Positions 5,809-6,421 of a stretch of DNA of 6,421 nt are shown one piece after another. The DNA is taken from the NCBI GenBank assembly GCA_903861055.1, contig CAIOSU010000131.1, positions 1 through 6,421 on the forward strand. Direction: 5' to 3'. Position 1 is the stretch's first letter; each line of letters starts with the position of its first letter. A program made the translations under genes and the position numbers. Under the pieces are notes generated by a model. It was not told the DNA's origin. It saw only the letters and a list, made by a program, of their open reading frames with translations, and made no database searches. Source of the stretch: an uncultured bacterium (GTDB lineage Bacteria; Bacteroidota; Bacteroidia; Chitinophagales; CAIOSU01).

Positions 5809-6421
5809 AGCGTTCCTTTTGTGCTTGGCAATTCGCCAGTTCCGTCGTCTTTAATCGCCATTTTCAAAGCCTTAGCAAAAGCCTTAAAAATAGATTCTAT
5901 CTTATGGTGTTCATTGGTGCCTTCTGCTTTAATGTTAAGGTTGCAGCGGGCCGTATCACTCAACGATTTAAAGAAATGGTAGAACATTTCAGTCGGCATA
6001 TCGCCAACCATGTCACGGGTAAACTCTACTTCCCAAACCAGCCAAGGTCGGCCACCAAAGTCAAGAGCCACTTGTGCCAAACAATCATCCATGGGCAAAC
6101 AAAAGCCATAACGCTGGATGCCACGCTTTTCTCCAAGGGCTTTATCTAATGCCTGACCAAGTGCCAAAGCAGTATCCTCTATAGTATGGTGCTCGTCAAT
6201 GTGCAAGTCGCCTACAACATTAACCTGTAAGCCAATGCCACCATGGCGGGCTATCTGCTCCAGCATGTGATCGAAAAAGCCTAGACCAGTGCTTATTTTA
6301 GTTGGAGTAAGGTTCTCTAGGTCAACAGTGATGTTAATGTCCGTCTCTTTTGTTTTCCTATTTCCCCTGGCTTTGCGGCCCGTTTGTTTCAAGAAACTAT
6401 ATACCTCGTTCCAATCTTTGG
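5805..6421 (-). CDS. hisB: HisB, imidazoleglycerol-phosphate dehydratase domain of a probable bifunctional HisB; 5' end cut by window
   Basis: The dehydratase domain removes water from imidazole glycerol phosphate to give imidazole acetol phosphate. The visible part contains GLGFFDHML, ARHGG, the metal-binding DEHHTIEDT and a second metal-binding block NEHHKIES, ending near the usual PSTKGTL terminus. The frame stays open to the window edge and reads KDWNEVYSFLKQTGRKARGN before RKTKETDI. This is not an independent dehydratase start but looks like the linker from an N-terminal HAD-type histidinol-phosphatase domain. The protein is therefore probably the bifunctional HisB, of which about 205 residues are visible. 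A TTG at 6390-6392 could be mistaken for a start; I reject it because similarity continues upstream. The stop TGA overlaps the hisH ATG by 4 nt. The phosphatase half is inferred from the linker and is not seen. Confidence 0.93.
   Translation of the reverse strand, partial: KDWNEVYSFLKQTGRKARGNRKTKETDINITVDLENLTPTKISTGLGFFDHMLEQIARHGGIGLQVNVVGDLHIDEHHTIEDTALALGQALDKALGEKRGIQRYGFCLPMDDCLAQVALDFGGRPWLVWEVEFTRDMVGDMPTEMFYHFFKSLSDTARCNLNIKAEGTNEHHKIESIFKAFAKALKMAIKDDGTGELPSTKGTL

Noticed and set aside
1..6421. CRISPR array, transposase, attachment site or tRNA/rRNA gene
   Set aside because: I looked for regularly spaced repeats, transposase motifs, terminal inverted repeats and tRNA arms on both strands and saw none.

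Overview
The window looks like Bacteroidota DNA, probably from the Sphingobacteriia/Chitinophagia/Cytophagia side. Four things suggest this: a Y-family polymerase directly followed by a short DnaE-like polymerase that starts MYLNCHSYYS; a bifunctional-type HisB (phosphatase linker plus dehydratase); A-rich translation starts with no Shine-Dalgarno; and a plausible Bacteroidota -33/-7 promoter (TTG, then TATTTTAG). The lineage call rests on remembered family traits, not on a search.

Layout. Positions 1-339 are an AT-rich non-coding leader with no credible gene. It is rich in symmetric DNA: TACAG/CTGTA repeats around 87-140, and two back-to-back perfect palindromes (300-316 and 319-333) that overlap the predicted promoter of the next gene. 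Positions 340-4507 (+) hold a two-gene operon. The first gene is a DinB/Pol IV-like translesion polymerase with all catalytic residues. Thirteen bases after it comes a 975-residue C-family (DnaE-type) polymerase with an intact catalytic triad, a degenerate PHP domain, and no tau-binding C-terminal domain. Positions 4514-6421 (-) hold the end of a histidine operon in the order hisB (cut by the window edge), hisH, hisA. These genes are joined by 4-nt and 1-nt overlaps, and the operon converges on the polymerase operon with only 6 bp between stop codons.

How the genes work together. The two polymerases probably form an inducible mutagenesis/lesion-bypass module analogous to ImuB-DnaE2. The Y-family enzyme has a clear clamp-binding motif (QINLL), and the DnaE-like enzyme lacks the parts that tie a replicative polymerase into the holoenzyme. 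The palindromes on the promoter suggest direct repression, most simply by an SOS-type repressor encoded elsewhere. The his genes supply three consecutive functions of histidine biosynthesis: HisA makes PRFAR, HisH provides ammonia to HisF (not in this window), and HisB dehydrates the resulting imidazole glycerol phosphate. Nothing here is clearly a wholly new system. The most worthwhile targets are the operator-like leader and the stripped-down DnaE partner.
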